64,000 bases of DNA from Prauserella rugosa (GCF_000719975.1 NZ_JOIJ01000005.1:124001-188000), one strand, 5' to 3'. Shown: positions 41,915-50,417, numbered from the stretch's first letter. The notes: generated from the letters alone by a model not told the origin. Program-made: numbers and translations.

Positions 41915-42787
41915 GTGACCGCTGAACCACCGGGCCTGCTCGGGCCCGCCGAGATCCGGGAGCTCGCGGGCGAGCTCGACGTCCGCCCGACCAAGAAGCT
42001 CGGGCAGAACTTCGTGCACGATGCCAACACGGTGCGCCGGATCGTCGAGCTGGCCGGTGTCGACTCCGGGGACGCCGTGTTGGAGGTCGGCCCCGGCCTC
42101 GGTTCGCTCACCCTGGGACTGCTCGGCACGGGTGCCGACGTGGTCGCCGTGGAGATCGACCCCGTCCTCGCCGGGAGGCTCGAACGCACCGCGCGGGCGC
42201 ACGCGCCGGATGTGGTCTCCCGGCTCACCGTCATCACCGCCGACGCCCTGCGCATCGGCCCCGATCAGGTCGGTGCACCCGACTCGCTCGTGGCCAACCT
42301 GCCGTACAACGTCGCGGTGCCTGTGGTGTTGCACCTGCTGGCGCAGCTGCCCTCGCTGCGGAGGGTGCTCGTGATGGTTCAGACCGAGGTGGCCGACCGG
42401 ATGGCGGCGGGCCCCGGCAGCCGGGTCTACGGGGTGCCCAGTGTCAAGCTCGCCTGGTACGGGACGGCGAAGAAGGTCGCTGCCGTGCCCCGCGCGGTGT
42501 TCTGGCCGGTGCCCAACGTCGACTCGTCCCTCATCGCCTTCGACCGGGGCCCCGAGCGGACAGGGGTGGACCGGGACGCGGTGTTCGCCGCCGTCGACGC
42601 CGCGTTCGCCCAGCGCCGCAAGACACTGCGCTCGGCGCTCGCCTCGTGGGCGGGATCGGCCGAGCGGGCGGGCGAGATCCTCACCGCCGCCGGCATCGAT
42701 CCGCGCACCCGTGGCGAGCAGCTGGGCATCGACGCCTACGTCGCCATCGCCGCCGCGAGCGCAGGGAGCACTGGGACAGACCGGTGA
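41915..42787 (+). CDS. rsmA: 16S rRNA dimethyladenosine transferase (KsgA/RsmA)
   Basis: This 290-residue methyltransferase dimethylates A1518 and A1519 in 16S rRNA. Typical segments are [12 protein letters not shown] near 24-35, the SAM site [15 protein letters not shown] near 55-69, [14 protein letters not shown] and the catalytic [10 protein letters not shown] near 127-136. The C-terminal domain has [12 protein letters not shown] 41915 is chosen since residues before it run into the rpfB terminator. No ribosome-binding site is evident. It is the counterpart of Rv1010, but ispE does not follow directly here: a riboswitch and a MetN-like gene are inserted. Confidence 0.94.
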   Translation: MTAEPPGLLGPAEIRELAGELDVRPTKKLGQNFVHDANTVRRIVELAGVDSGDAVLEVGPGLGSLTLGLLGTGADVVAVEIDPVLAGRLERTARAHAPDVVSRLTVITADALRIGPDQVGAPDSLVANLPYNVAVPVVLHLLAQLPSLRRVLVMVQTEVADRMAAGPGSRVYGVPSVKLAWYGTAKKVAAVPRAVFWPVPNVDSSLIAFDRGPERTGVDRDAVFAAVDAAFAQRRKTLRSALASWAGSAERAGEILTAAGIDPRTRGEQLGIDAYVAIAAASAGSTGTDR

Positions 42788-42851
42788 CGTCGGTGCGGCC
42801 GGCGGTGTGATCTACGCCCAGCAGCTTGCTATCACGTCGCCACATCATGTC

Positions 42852-42857
42852 TACTAT
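42852..42857 (+). promoter_or_regulatory. Possible -10 element of the riboswitch transcript
   Basis: TACTAT lies nine bases before the riboswitch P1 stem. TTGCTA (42826-42831) is a -35-like hexamer but at 20-base spacing, so this is tentative. Confidence 0.35.
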
Positions 42858-42865
42858 GTGGGAAT

Positions 42866-42949
42866 TCCATCCCGAGCGACCGAGAGACCTGGCTCGTCGA
42901 CGTCGCAGCAACCTCCCTCGAGGACGGTGCTAACGCCAGGAGCGATGGA
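42866..42949 (+). ncRNA. SAM-I-type (S-box) riboswitch
   Basis: P1 is TCCATC (42866-42871) with GATGGA (42944-42949). P2 is GCGAC (42875-42879) with GTCGC (42902-42906), enclosing GAGAGACCTGGCTC, the counterpart of the consensus AGGGACTGGCCC. Its loop CCTGG complements CCAGG at 42936-42940, giving the expected pseudoknot. AGCAACC (42907-42913) and GGTGCTAACGCC (42926-42937) match the consensus core GGCAACC and GGTGCCAATTCC. The P1 3' strand overlaps the ribosome-binding site (GGAGG, 42947-42951) of the leader peptide that follows. SAM binding should therefore hide that site and lower expression. Confidence 0.85.
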
Positions 42950-42958
42950 GGATCCACG

Positions 42959-43051
42959 ATGTTCATCTCCGAGCTGCTCACTCAGCGCCGGGTAGTCGAT
43001 CAGGGCCGCCGCACGGTATCCGCGTGTCGTCGCTGCCACTTCATGGCCTGA
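42959..43051 (+). CDS. 30-codon leader peptide behind SAM riboswitch
   Basis: This short frame has an excellent ribosome-binding site (GGAGG seven bases upstream). The peptide begins MFISELLTQRRVVDQG and ends ACRRCHFMA, with two Cys, one Phe-Met pair and many Arg. It resembles the short RRxxVD...C leader peptides found ahead of actinobacterial sulfur genes, which sense cysteinyl-tRNA supply by stalling. It lies between the riboswitch and a hairpin at 43088-43115. It is too short to be an enzyme and most likely acts in attenuation. This role is inferred. Confidence 0.7.
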   Translation: MFISELLTQRRVVDQGRRTVSACRRCHFMA

Positions 43052-43087
43052 CGGCCACCGCCTGACCGACCTTCCCCTTCCTCCCGA

Positions 43088-43115
43088 CACACGGCGAGCC
43101 CGATCGCCGCGTGTG
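43088..43115 (+). promoter_or_regulatory. Hairpin between leader peptide and MetN-like gene
   Basis: CACACGGCGA pairs with TCGCCGCGTGTG across a six-base loop: 11 pairs with a two-base bulge. It starts 36 bases after the leader stop and has no T-run. It could be an attenuator or a translational switch for the TTG start at 43147. Confidence 0.5.
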
Positions 43116-43146
43116 CCGGTGAGCCCTGAGCTGCTTTGGAGCTGTC

Positions 43147-44169
43147 TTGATCACCGTCGAGAACGTCAGCAAGTCGTTCCCCGCCTCCGCGTCCGACGCC
43201 GCATCCGCCGCGCCCGTGCAGGCCCTGCGGGAGGTGAACCTGGACGTCGACGCGGGTGCGCTGTTCGGCGTCGTCGGTGCCTCCGGTTCGGGCAAGTCGA
43301 CGCTCGCCAGGTGCGTCGCGCTGCGGGAGCGGCCCGACCGCGGCGCCGTGCGCTACGACGGGCTCAACACCACGACGCTGGACGGCCGGAAGCTGCGCGA
43401 GGCGCAGAGTCAGGTCGCGGTCGTCGACTCGCGGCTGCGCCCCGAGCGGACTGTGGCCGGCAACATCGCCGCACCGCTCGAGCGGGTCGGCGTGGACGGC
43501 GCGCGGCGTCGGCAGCGCGTCGGCACGCTGCTGGACGTCATCGGACTGACCCGCGCGGCCGCGCAGGTGCCCGCGGACCTCACGCCGGGTCAGCAGCGGC
43601 GCGTCGCGGTGGCGCGTGCATTGGCCGGTGGTCCCGCCGTGTTGCTGGCCGACGACCCGACCGCCGGTATCGACGTCGAGGAGACCGGCGCCGTGCTGTC
43701 GGTGCTCGACCGCGCGCGCTCCGAACTGGGCGCGACCGTGCTGCTGATGACGCCGGACACGTCGGTGGTGCGCAGGGTGTGCGACGACGTCGCCCTGCTC
43801 GACCACGGATCGGTCGTCGAGAGCGGCAACCTGCTCGGCCTCGCGGGCAAGCGGGGCAGCCGGATCGCCGACGAGCTGCTGCCCGCGGTCGAGACGTCTC
43901 CTGGCGAGGCGGCCCGGTTCGACGTGGTGGTCGACGTCGTGCTGGTCGGCTTCGCGTCGGTGGGCGCGTTGCTGCCGGAGGCGGCGAGTCGGTTCGACGT
44001 CGAGATCGGCACGATCGGTGGCGGGCTGACCCGCTTCGGCGACACGCCCGTCGCGCGGTTCCGGATCGGCGTCCGTGGCCAGCGTGCCGACGCGGCGCTG
44101 GCGTGGATCGCCGAGCGCGGCGCCCACGTCACCCACACCCTGTACGGCCTGCGGGGCGTCGCGGCCTGA
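43147..44169 (+). CDS. Orphan MetN-like protein with degenerate ATPase motifs and NIL-like domain
   Basis: This 340-residue protein has the layout of MetN, the ATPase of the methionine importer. An ABC domain occupies about 1-235 and a NIL-like C-terminal domain (ARFDVVVDVVLVGFASVGALLPEA...GTIGGG...ALAWIAERGAHVTHTLYG) about 255-338. Walker A is intact (GASGSGKST near 43-51). Other motifs are altered: Q-loop VAVVDSRL near 90-97 lacks Gln, the signature is LTPGQ (145-149) instead of LSGGQ, Walker B reads LLADDP with Asp170 in place of the catalytic Glu, and the switch His is Pro203 (LLMTPDTSVV). TTG 43147 has GGAG five bases upstream. No metI or metQ is adjacent. It is probably a sensor or regulator rather than a pump motor. 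Confidence 0.8.
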   Translation: MITVENVSKSFPASASDAASAAPVQALREVNLDVDAGALFGVVGASGSGKSTLARCVALRERPDRGAVRYDGLNTTTLDGRKLREAQSQVAVVDSRLRPERTVAGNIAAPLERVGVDGARRRQRVGTLLDVIGLTRAAAQVPADLTPGQQRRVAVARALAGGPAVLLADDPTAGIDVEETGAVLSVLDRARSELGATVLLMTPDTSVVRRVCDDVALLDHGSVVESGNLLGLAGKRGSRIADELLPAVETSPGEAARFDVVVDVVLVGFASVGALLPEAASRFDVEIGTIGGGLTRFGDTPVARFRIGVRGQRADAALAWIAERGAHVTHTLYGLRGVAA

Positions 44170-44289
44170 CCCAGGGGTCGCACAGGGCCCGGCGCCGGGC
44201 CCTGTCACGTGGGGTAGCGGTCAGGTCGCGTACGGCGCGGGTGCGGAGCGATTCGCCGCGCGCCTGACAGCGTCGGCGCGGGGCGCAAG

Positions 44290-44295
44290 TACCCT
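44290..44295 (+). promoter_or_regulatory. Probable -10 element of ispE
   Basis: TACCCT ends six bases before the GTG start at 44302, fitting a leaderless transcript independent of the upstream MetN-like gene. Confidence 0.4.
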
Positions 44296-44301
44296 GGGCA
44301 C

Positions 44302-45285
44302 GTGCTTGCCGTCGTACCGACTCCCGTGACCGTCACGGTGCCGTCCAAGATCAACGTGCACCTGTCGGTGGGCCCCGTGCGCGACGACGGTTACCACGAG
44401 CTGACGACGATCTTCCAGGCGTTGTCCCTGACCGACAGCGTCACCGTGTCGGCCGCGGAAACGCCGTCCCTGCACGTCACGGGCGAGGGCTCGAAGATCG
44501 TGCCGCGCGACGAACGCAACCTCGCGTGGCGCGCCGTGGACGTGTTGGCCGAACACACCGGCCGCTCCGCGGAGGAGCTGGGCAGCGTCAGTATCACCCT
44601 GGACAAGGGCATTCCCGTCGCGGGCGGCATGGCCGGTGGCAGTGCCGACGCGGCGGGCGCGCTGCTCGCGCTGGCGACGCTGTGGAAGCTGGATCTGTCC
44701 CGCGAGGAGCTCACGAGCCTGGCCGCACAGCTGGGCAGCGACGTTCCGTTCGCGCTGCACGGCGGGACGGCGCTCGGCACGGGACGCGGCGAGGAGCTCG
44801 TGCCGGTGCTGTCCCGGCACACGTTCCACTGGGTGCTGGCGTTCGCGCAGCGGGGACTGTCGACGCCGCGGGTGTATCGCGAACTGGACCGGCTCCGCGA
44901 GGTCGGCGATCCGCCGCCGGTGGGCGACCACGCGCCGCTGGTCGAGGCGATGGCGTGGGGTGATCCGCACCGTCTCGCGGAGCTGCTCGGCAACGACCTG
45001 CAGGCCGCCGCGGTGTCGCTGCGCCCGAACCTGCGGCGGACGCTGCGTGCCGGCGTCGAGGCCGGTGCTCTGGCCGGGATCGTCTCCGGTTCGGGACCGA
45101 CGTGCGCGTTCCTGTGCGCGGACGGCGACGCGGCGGTGCAGGTCTCGGCGCGGCTGTCGGGTGCGGGCGTGTGCCGCACGGTGCGCGTCGCCAGCGGGCC
45201 GGTGCCGGGCGCGCGGGTCGTCGACCCGGACGACGGGGGCGACGACTCCCCGTGGCATCCGAGTCCCCCGCAGGCACACGCATGA
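44302..45285 (+). CDS. ispE: 4-diphosphocytidyl-2-C-methyl-D-erythritol kinase
   Basis: This 327-residue GHMP kinase carries out the fourth step of the MEP isoprenoid pathway. Motif 1 is [12 protein letters not shown] near 13-24 and the ATP motif is [20 protein letters not shown] near 102-121. Motif 3 is [14 protein letters not shown] near 259-272. The C-terminus has an extra Asp/Pro-rich tail ([18 protein letters not shown]). TACCCT (44290-44295) ends six bases before GTG 44302, so the transcript is probably leaderless. It is the counterpart of Rv1011. Its stop overlaps the ASCH gene start (ATGA). Confidence 0.95.
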   Translation: MLAVVPTPVTVTVPSKINVHLSVGPVRDDGYHELTTIFQALSLTDSVTVSAAETPSLHVTGEGSKIVPRDERNLAWRAVDVLAEHTGRSAEELGSVSITLDKGIPVAGGMAGGSADAAGALLALATLWKLDLSREELTSLAAQLGSDVPFALHGGTALGTGRGEELVPVLSRHTFHWVLAFAQRGLSTPRVYRELDRLREVGDPPPVGDHAPLVEAMAWGDPHRLAELLGNDLQAAAVSLRPNLRRTLRAGVEAGALAGIVSGSGPTCAFLCADGDAAVQVSARLSGAGVCRTVRVASGPVPGARVVDPDDGGDDSPWHPSPPQAHA

Positions 45286-45686
45286 GGATCGCCGAGTTCG
45301 CGTTCCCGGGGCCGCTGAGGGACGCGCTCGTGGCAGCCGTGCTCAGTGGCAGGAAGACGACCACCACGGCACTGCTCGAGGAATACCGCGTCGAGGGTGA
45401 GGCGTTGCCCCGACGCGGTGAGCGGCAGCGGGTCGTCGACTCGGACGGTGCGGTGGTCGCGGTGATCGAGACGACCGACGTGCGGGTCCTTCCGCTGTCG
45501 GAGGTCGATGATCGGCACGCCGTCGACGAGGGCGAGGGGCACGCGGACGTCGCCGAGTGGCGCGCCGCCCACGAGCAGTTCTGGAACAGCGACGAGCTGC
45601 GTGCCGCGCTGGGGCGTCCTGTCACCATCGACGACGCGACCCCCGTGGTCGCCGAACGGTTCCACGTCGTGGAGAGGTTTGTCTGA
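45282..45686 (+). CDS. ASCH-domain protein
   Basis: This 134-residue protein consists of one ASCH domain, a PUA-like fold expected to bind RNA or modified nucleosides. The family motif is [13 protein letters not shown] near 22-34, where relatives have GxKxxTxR. The second hallmark [19 protein letters not shown] lies near 83-101. Some ASCH proteins deaminate or deacetylate modified cytidine, but no function can be assigned here. It overlaps ispE by four bases and lies three bases before an ABC-F gene. The tight spacing suggests a translation-related role together with that ABC-F protein. Confidence 0.85.
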   Translation: MRIAEFAFPGPLRDALVAAVLSGRKTTTTALLEEYRVEGEALPRRGERQRVVDSDGAVVAVIETTDVRVLPLSEVDDRHAVDEGEGHADVAEWRAAHEQFWNSDELRAALGRPVTIDDATPVVAERFHVVERFV

Positions 45687-45689
45687 CGC

Positions 45690-47498
45690 ATGGCCAATCT
45701 GGTCAATCTCGAATCGGTGAGCAAGTCCTACGGCGTCCGGCCGCTCCTGGACGAGGTGTCCCTGGGCGTCGGTGAAGGCCAGCGCATCGGCGTGGTCGGC
45801 CTCAACGGCGGAGGCAAGACGACGCTGCTCGAGGTGCTCGCCGGGATCACCGAGCCCGACTCGGGGCGCGTGAGCCGCGTGCGCGACCTGCGCATGGGCG
45901 TGGTCACGCAGCGAACCGACCTGCCGGAGGGAAGCACGGTCGGGGACGTCGTGCTCGCCGGGTTCGAGGCCGAGCACGAATGGGCCTCCGACGCCCGCGT
46001 GCGTTCCATTGTGGACGGACTGGGGATCGCCGCCATCGGACTCGACACGGCCACGGCCAACCTGTCCGGCGGGGAACGCAGGCGGGTCGCGCTCGCCGCG
46101 ACGCTCGTCGGCGAACTGGACCTGCTGGTGCTCGACGAGCCCACGAACCACCTCGACGTCGAAGGTGTGCGGTGGTTGGCCGACCACCTGCTGGCGCGCA
46201 GGTCGGCGCTCGTGGTCGTCACGCACGACCGGTGGTTCCTCGACACCGTGTGCGGGCGCACCTGGGAGGTCACCGGCGGCCGGGTCGAACAGTACGAGGG
46301 TGGCTACGCCGACTGGGTGTACGCCCGTGCGGAACGGGCCCGGCTGGCGCAGGCGGCCGAGGAGAAGCGGCAGAACCTCGCGCGCAAGGAGCTGGCGTGG
46401 TTGCAGCGTGGCGCCAAGGCGCGCACGTCCAAGCCGCGCTACCGCATCGAGGCCGCCGAGGCGCTGATCGCCGACGTGCCGCCCCCGCGCGACACCGTCG
46501 AGCTGATGAGTTTCGCCAAACGCCGCCTCGGCAAGACCGTGCTCGAACTCGAGGACGTCTCGCTCAGCGTGGGCGACCGGGTGCTGCTCGACCACGTCAC
46601 CTGGCGCATCGGACCCGGTGATCGCATCGGCCTCGTCGGTGTCAACGGTTCGGGCAAGACGACGTTGCTGAAGCTGCTCGCCGGCGAACGCGAACCCGAG
46701 ACGGGCAGGCGGATCGAGGGCAAGACCGTCCACTTGGCACACCTGAAGCAGGAACTGGACGACCTTCCTGCCGACCTGCGGGTGCTGCAGGCCGTCGAAC
46801 GGGTGGCCGCGCGGGTGCAGCTCGGCAAGCACGAACTGTCGGCCTCGCAGCTGGCGGAGAAGCTCGGGTTCCCTCCGAAACGCCAGTGGACGCCGGTCGG
46901 TGATCTGTCCGGCGGGGAGCGCCGCAGGCTGCAGCTGGTGCGGTTGCTGATGGCCGAGCCGAACGTGCTGCTGCTCGACGAGCCGACCAACGACCTGGAC
47001 ATCGACACCCTCCAACAGCTCGAGGACCTCCTCGACGGCTGGCCGGGCACGCTGATCGTCGTCTCCCACGACCGGTATCTCACCGAGCGGGTGTGCGACA
47101 CGGTCGTGGCCCTGTTCGGTGACGTCGGCATCACCGACCTGCCCGGCGGCATCGACGAGTACCTCCAGCGCAGGCAGAGCATCGCGTCGGCGCGTCCCGC
47201 AGCCGAGCCCGCCGGTCGCCCCGCCACGGGGGAGCGAGCCGAGGCCGCGTCGTCGGGAACGGCGGAGGCTCCGAAGCTGTCCAACGCCGAGTGGCGGGCC
47301 ATCACGAAGGAGCTGGGCAAACTCGAACGCAAACTCGACACCCTCGCCGAGAAGGAGTCGACGTTGCACGCCGAGCTCGCCGAGGCCGCGACCGAACCGG
47401 ACCGCCTGGTGGAGCTCACGGCCAGGTTGAAGGAGCTGCAGGCCGAGAAGGACGAACTCGAGCAGAAGTGGCTCGAGGCCTCCGAGGCGGTCGAGTGA
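45690..47498 (+). CDS. ABC-F family ATPase, Uup-like
   Basis: This 602-residue soluble twin-ABC protein acts on ribosomes or nucleic acid, not as a transporter. The first Walker A is GLNGGGKTT near 34-42, with signature LSGGERRRV near 126-134. The linker holds the YADWVYARAERARL segment typical of ABC-F. The second Walker A is GVNGSGKTT near 318-326, with signature LSGGERRRLQLVRLL. Both have LLVLDEPTNHLD or LLLDEPTNDLD. The last 70 residues form a coiled coil (ITKELGKLERKLDTLAEKESTLHAELAEAA), as in Uup and related antibiotic-target protection factors. The second ABC lies over a gene order otherwise shared with mycobacteria. Confidence 0.88.
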   Translation: MANLVNLESVSKSYGVRPLLDEVSLGVGEGQRIGVVGLNGGGKTTLLEVLAGITEPDSGRVSRVRDLRMGVVTQRTDLPEGSTVGDVVLAGFEAEHEWASDARVRSIVDGLGIAAIGLDTATANLSGGERRRVALAATLVGELDLLVLDEPTNHLDVEGVRWLADHLLARRSALVVVTHDRWFLDTVCGRTWEVTGGRVEQYEGGYADWVYARAERARLAQAAEEKRQNLARKELAWLQRGAKARTSKPRYRIEAAEALIADVPPPRDTVELMSFAKRRLGKTVLELEDVSLSVGDRVLLDHVTWRIGPGDRIGLVGVNGSGKTTLLKLLAGEREPETGRRIEGKTVHLAHLKQELDDLPADLRVLQAVERVAARVQLGKHELSASQLAEKLGFPPKRQWTPVGDLSGGERRRLQLVRLLMAEPNVLLLDEPTNDLDIDTLQQLEDLLDGWPGTLIVVSHDRYLTERVCDTVVALFGDVGITDLPGGIDEYLQRRQSIASARPAAEPAGRPATGERAEAASSGTAEAPKLSNAEWRAITKELGKLERKLDTLAEKESTLHAELAEAATEPDRLVELTARLKELQAEKDELEQKWLEASEAVE

Positions 47499-47537
47499 AC
47501 CGCGACGGCCGGTTCCCCCTCGGGTGTGACCCGCGGT

Positions 47538-47543
47538 TACAGT
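47538..47543 (+). promoter_or_regulatory. Probable -10 element of the acyl-AMP ligase gene
   Basis: TACAGT ends seven bases before ATG 47551, again a leaderless arrangement. No -35 consensus is visible. Confidence 0.4.
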
Positions 47544-47550
47544 CACTGGC

Positions 47551-49233
47551 ATGAGCCGGTTCGTGGACACGATGGTCGCCACCGCCGAAGCCGGTGGGCG
47601 GCAGCGGGGCATGGTCACGGGTGAGCCTTCGGAGCCCGTGCGCAGGACGTGGGCGGAGGTGCACGAGCGTGCGCGGTGCCTCGCGGGAGGACTCGCCGGA
47701 GGCGGGTTCCGTGCCGGCGGGGCGGTGGCCGTGCTCGCCGCGGCGCCGGAGCTGATCGCACCGACCGTGCAGGGCGTGTGGCTGGCTGGTGGCAGCGTGA
47801 CGATGCTGCACCAGCCGACGCCGCGAACGGACCTGGCTCGGTGGGCCGAGGACACGTTGCAGGTGCTGCGGATGATCGGTTCCGACCTGGTACTGCTCGG
47901 CGAGCCGTTCGGCCAGTTGGCGCCCGTGCTCGAGCAGAACGGCATCCAGTACCGGACGATCGAGGACCTTCTGGATTCGGAGCCGATCGCCGAACCGGTC
48001 GCCGTCGACGAGGACGCGATGGCGTTGCTGCAGCTCACCAGTGGTTCCACGGCCGAGCCGAAGGCCGTTCGCATCACGCACGGCAACCTGTACACCAACA
48101 TCAGCGCCATGGCGCGGCGGTCGAACCTCGACCCCGACAGCGACGTGATGGTGTCGTGGCTGCCGACCTTCCACGACATGGGCATGGTCGGGTTCCTCAC
48201 CGTGCCCATGACCTTCGGGGTGGAACTGGTGAAGGTCACGCCGGTCGAGTTCCTGAGCTCGCCGCTGCTGTGGCCGGACCTGATCACGCGCTACCGCGGC
48301 ACGATCACCGCCGCGCCGAACTTCGCCTACGCCATCGTGGGCCGCAGGCTGGCCAGAGTGGACGACGACGAGGCCTACGACCTGTCGACGATGCGGATCG
48401 CGCTGAACGGCGCCGAGCCGATCGACGAGACGGCGGTGCGGACGTTCACCGACGCGGGCGCACGGTTCGGCATGCCCGCCGAGTGCGTGTTCCCCGCCTA
48501 CGGTCTCGCGGAGGCGACGCTGGCGGTGTCGTTCGCGCCGTTGTTCTCGGGGTTGACGGTCGACGTCGTCGAGGCCGACCCGCTGGAGAGCGAGAACCGG
48601 GCGGTGCCGGTGCCCGAGGGCGACGAGCGCCGCGGTACCGAGCAGGTGCGCGGATTCGCCGTGTTGGGCAGGCCGCTCGACGGTATCGAGGCGCGCATCG
48701 TCGGCGAGGGCGGTGCGGTGCTGGCCGAGCGCGAGGTCGGCGAGATCCAGCTGCGCGGTGAGGCGATCACGCCGGGGTACCTGACGGTCGATGGGCCGCT
48801 CGACACCCAGGACGCCGAGGGCTGGTTCGCCACGGGCGACATCGGCTACCTGGTCGACGGGCAGATCATCATCTGCGGCCGGAGCAAGGACGTCATCATC
48901 CTCGGTGGGCGCAACGTCTACCCGACCGATGTCGAGCGGGCCGCGGGAGCGGTCGAGGGCGTGCGCGCAGGCAACGCCGTGGCCGTGCGGATCGACGCGG
49001 GCACGCGCAGGGAGCGGTTCGCCGTCGTGCTGGAATCCAAGTCGGCGGGCGACGAGGCCGAGGAGGCCCGCATCGTCAAGGAGGTGACGGCCCGCGTGCG
49101 CGACGCGGTCGACGCGCGTCCCTACGCCGTCGTCGTCCTGCCGACGGGAAGTCTGCCGAAGACGCCCTCCGGCAAGGTCCAGCGCGCCGCCACGGCCGAG
49201 CAGTACCGCGACCGCATGGACGCACAGGCGTAG
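47551..49233 (+). CDS. Fatty acyl-AMP ligase-like adenylate-forming enzyme (Pks16 type)
   Basis: This 560-residue ANL enzyme activates a fatty or other carboxylic acid as acyl-AMP. The ATP loop is LQLTSGSTAEPKAVRITHGN near 155-174. The FAAL-type segment is WLPTFHDMGMVGFLTVPMTFG near 208-228. The hinge is GRSKDVIILGGRNVYPTDVE near 443-462, and the C-terminal catalytic Lys is in SLPKTPSGKVQRA near 536-548. Position and similarity match M. tuberculosis Rv1013 (pks16), which despite its name is a lone ligase. No polyketide synthase or carrier protein gene is near, so the acceptor is unknown. Whether it loads CoA or a carrier cannot be decided from sequence. Confidence 0.87.
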   Translation: MSRFVDTMVATAEAGGRQRGMVTGEPSEPVRRTWAEVHERARCLAGGLAGGGFRAGGAVAVLAAAPELIAPTVQGVWLAGGSVTMLHQPTPRTDLARWAEDTLQVLRMIGSDLVLLGEPFGQLAPVLEQNGIQYRTIEDLLDSEPIAEPVAVDEDAMALLQLTSGSTAEPKAVRITHGNLYTNISAMARRSNLDPDSDVMVSWLPTFHDMGMVGFLTVPMTFGVELVKVTPVEFLSSPLLWPDLITRYRGTITAAPNFAYAIVGRRLARVDDDEAYDLSTMRIALNGAEPIDETAVRTFTDAGARFGMPAECVFPAYGLAEATLAVSFAPLFSGLTVDVVEADPLESENRAVPVPEGDERRGTEQVRGFAVLGRPLDGIEARIVGEGGAVLAEREVGEIQLRGEAITPGYLTVDGPLDTQDAEGWFATGDIGYLVDGQIIICGRSKDVIILGGRNVYPTDVERAAGAVEGVRAGNAVAVRIDAGTRRERFAVVLESKSAGDEAEEARIVKEVTARVRDAVDARPYAVVVLPTGSLPKTPSGKVQRAATAEQYRDRMDAQA

Positions 49234-49239
49234 GCGACG

Positions 49240-49629
49240 TCAGCTGCGCTCGGCCCGCTGCGGCATCTCCGTGTCGGCTGGCCGGGTGTCGGCTGCCTCC
49301 GCGACGGCTGCGTCGGTGACTGCAGGGGACGTCTCGCGGGCCGCCGGTACCTCGTGCGCACCCCTGGTGACGCCGGTGCGGGTCAGCAGTGTGTCCTCGA
49401 CCTTGTCGAGGAAGTCGTCGACATGCTTCTCGTCGTACCCGCGCTTGCCGATCGGCGGCCGTCCGAACTGGACGTGATGCACCTCCGCGGCCGTCAGGTC
49501 GTCCTCGTCGGACAGTGTGCGGACCACTCGGTCGAGCAGCGCGTCGACCTCGTGCTTGGCGTAGCCGCGCCTGCCGAATCCCGAGTCCGGGAACTCGGCG
49601 CCTCGCACGTCGTCTGCCGTGATCGCCAT
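49240..49629 (-). CDS. DivIVA-domain-like protein with two short repeats
   Basis: This 129-residue protein has two copies of the DivIVA N-terminal motif: [32 protein letters not shown] (about 8-39) and [32 protein letters not shown] (about 48-79). A disordered Ala/Thr/Glu tail follows. Actinobacterial DivIVA/Wag31 proteins bind curved membrane and steer polar growth. This one lacks the long coiled coil, so it may only tag along or act as an adaptor. ATG 49629 has GGAGG eight bases upstream. It converges with the ligase gene six bases away. Confidence 0.82.
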   Translation of the reverse strand: MAITADDVRGAEFPDSGFGRRGYAKHEVDALLDRVVRTLSDEDDLTAAEVHHVQFGRPPIGKRGYDEKHVDDFLDKVEDTLLTRTGVTRGAHEVPAARETSPAVTDAAVAEAADTRPADTEMPQRAERS

Positions 49630-49658
49630 GACCTGCACCTCCACGTCGGTGTCCCTCG

Positions 49659-49677
49659 CGGCTATCCGTGATAGCCG
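49659..49677. promoter_or_regulatory. Perfect inverted repeat upstream of DivIVA-like gene
   Basis: CGGCTATC and GATAGCCG flank a 3-base centre, 30 bases upstream of the DivIVA-like start. It may be an operator or a 5'-leader hairpin. Confidence 0.45.
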
Positions 49678-49823
49678 GGGCGGCGACGTGGGGGAAGCGT
49701 CCCGACCGGATGCGACTCGATCAGGCGTATCCATCCGACCCCGTCGGGGGAGTGTCGGTGGTCGTAGTGACGCTGTGTGTGCAGCGAAGGCGGGGTGCGC
49801 GCAGGGGGTGCCGCTTGCGCGCG

Positions 49824-50417
49824 TCAGGATGCGTGAAACGTGTTCTGCGCGGCGGTCAGACCGCTTGCCAGCAGCTCCTCGACCGCGTCGGCGCAACGGT
49901 CGACGTTCAGTGCCAGCTCGCGGCGCTCGGTCGTGGCGAAATCCTTGAGGACGAAGTCGGCCGCGTCCATTCGGCCGGGCGGTCTGCCGACACCGAACCG
50001 CACGCGGTAGTAGTCCTTGGTGCCGAACGACTTCGTGATGGATCGCAGTCCATTGTGGCCGTTGTCGCCACCGCCGAGTTTCAACCGCAACGACCCGTAC
50101 GGCACGTCCAACTCGTCGTGGACGACCACCAGGCCGCTCGCGTCGATCTTGTAGAACCGCGCCGCCGCGACGAGCGGACCGCCGGAGAGATTCATGTACG
50201 AGCGGGGTTTCGCGAGCACGACCTTGCGCCCGCCGATCCGTCCTTCCAGGACTTCCGCACCGCTCTTGTGGGCCTTGAACTTGCCGCCCACGCGGGACGC
50301 CAGTTCGTCGAGGACCATGAAGCCCACGTTGTGCCGGTTGCCCGCGTACCGGGGCCCGGGATTGCCGAGGCCGGCGAGCAGCACCTGCTCGCCGGCCCCG
50401 GGAAACTCGTTCGCCAT
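49824..50417 (-). CDS. pth: Peptidyl-tRNA hydrolase
   Basis: This 197-residue enzyme recycles peptidyl-tRNA released from stalled ribosomes. The active-site Asn and His lie in [20 protein letters not shown] (N19, H29), the Asp in [17 protein letters not shown] near 98-114, and the [11 protein letters not shown] loop near 117-127. Length is typical. ATG 50417 lies 24 bases behind the rplY stop, in the order prs-rplY-pth found in many actinobacteria (Rv1014c-Rv1017c). Confidence 0.95.
   Translation of the reverse strand: MANEFPGAGEQVLLAGLGNPGPRYAGNRHNVGFMVLDELASRVGGKFKAHKSGAEVLEGRIGGRKVVLAKPRSYMNLSGGPLVAAARFYKIDASGLVVVHDELDVPYGSLRLKLGGGDNGHNGLRSITKSFGTKDYYRVRFGVGRPPGRMDAADFVLKDFATTERRELALNVDRCADAVEELLASGLTAAQNTFHAS

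Noticed and set aside
42788..42958. Reading the leader peptide as the true N-terminus of the MetN-like protein
   Set aside because: A stop codon at 43049-43051 and a different frame separate them, and the ABC domain begins cleanly at 43147.
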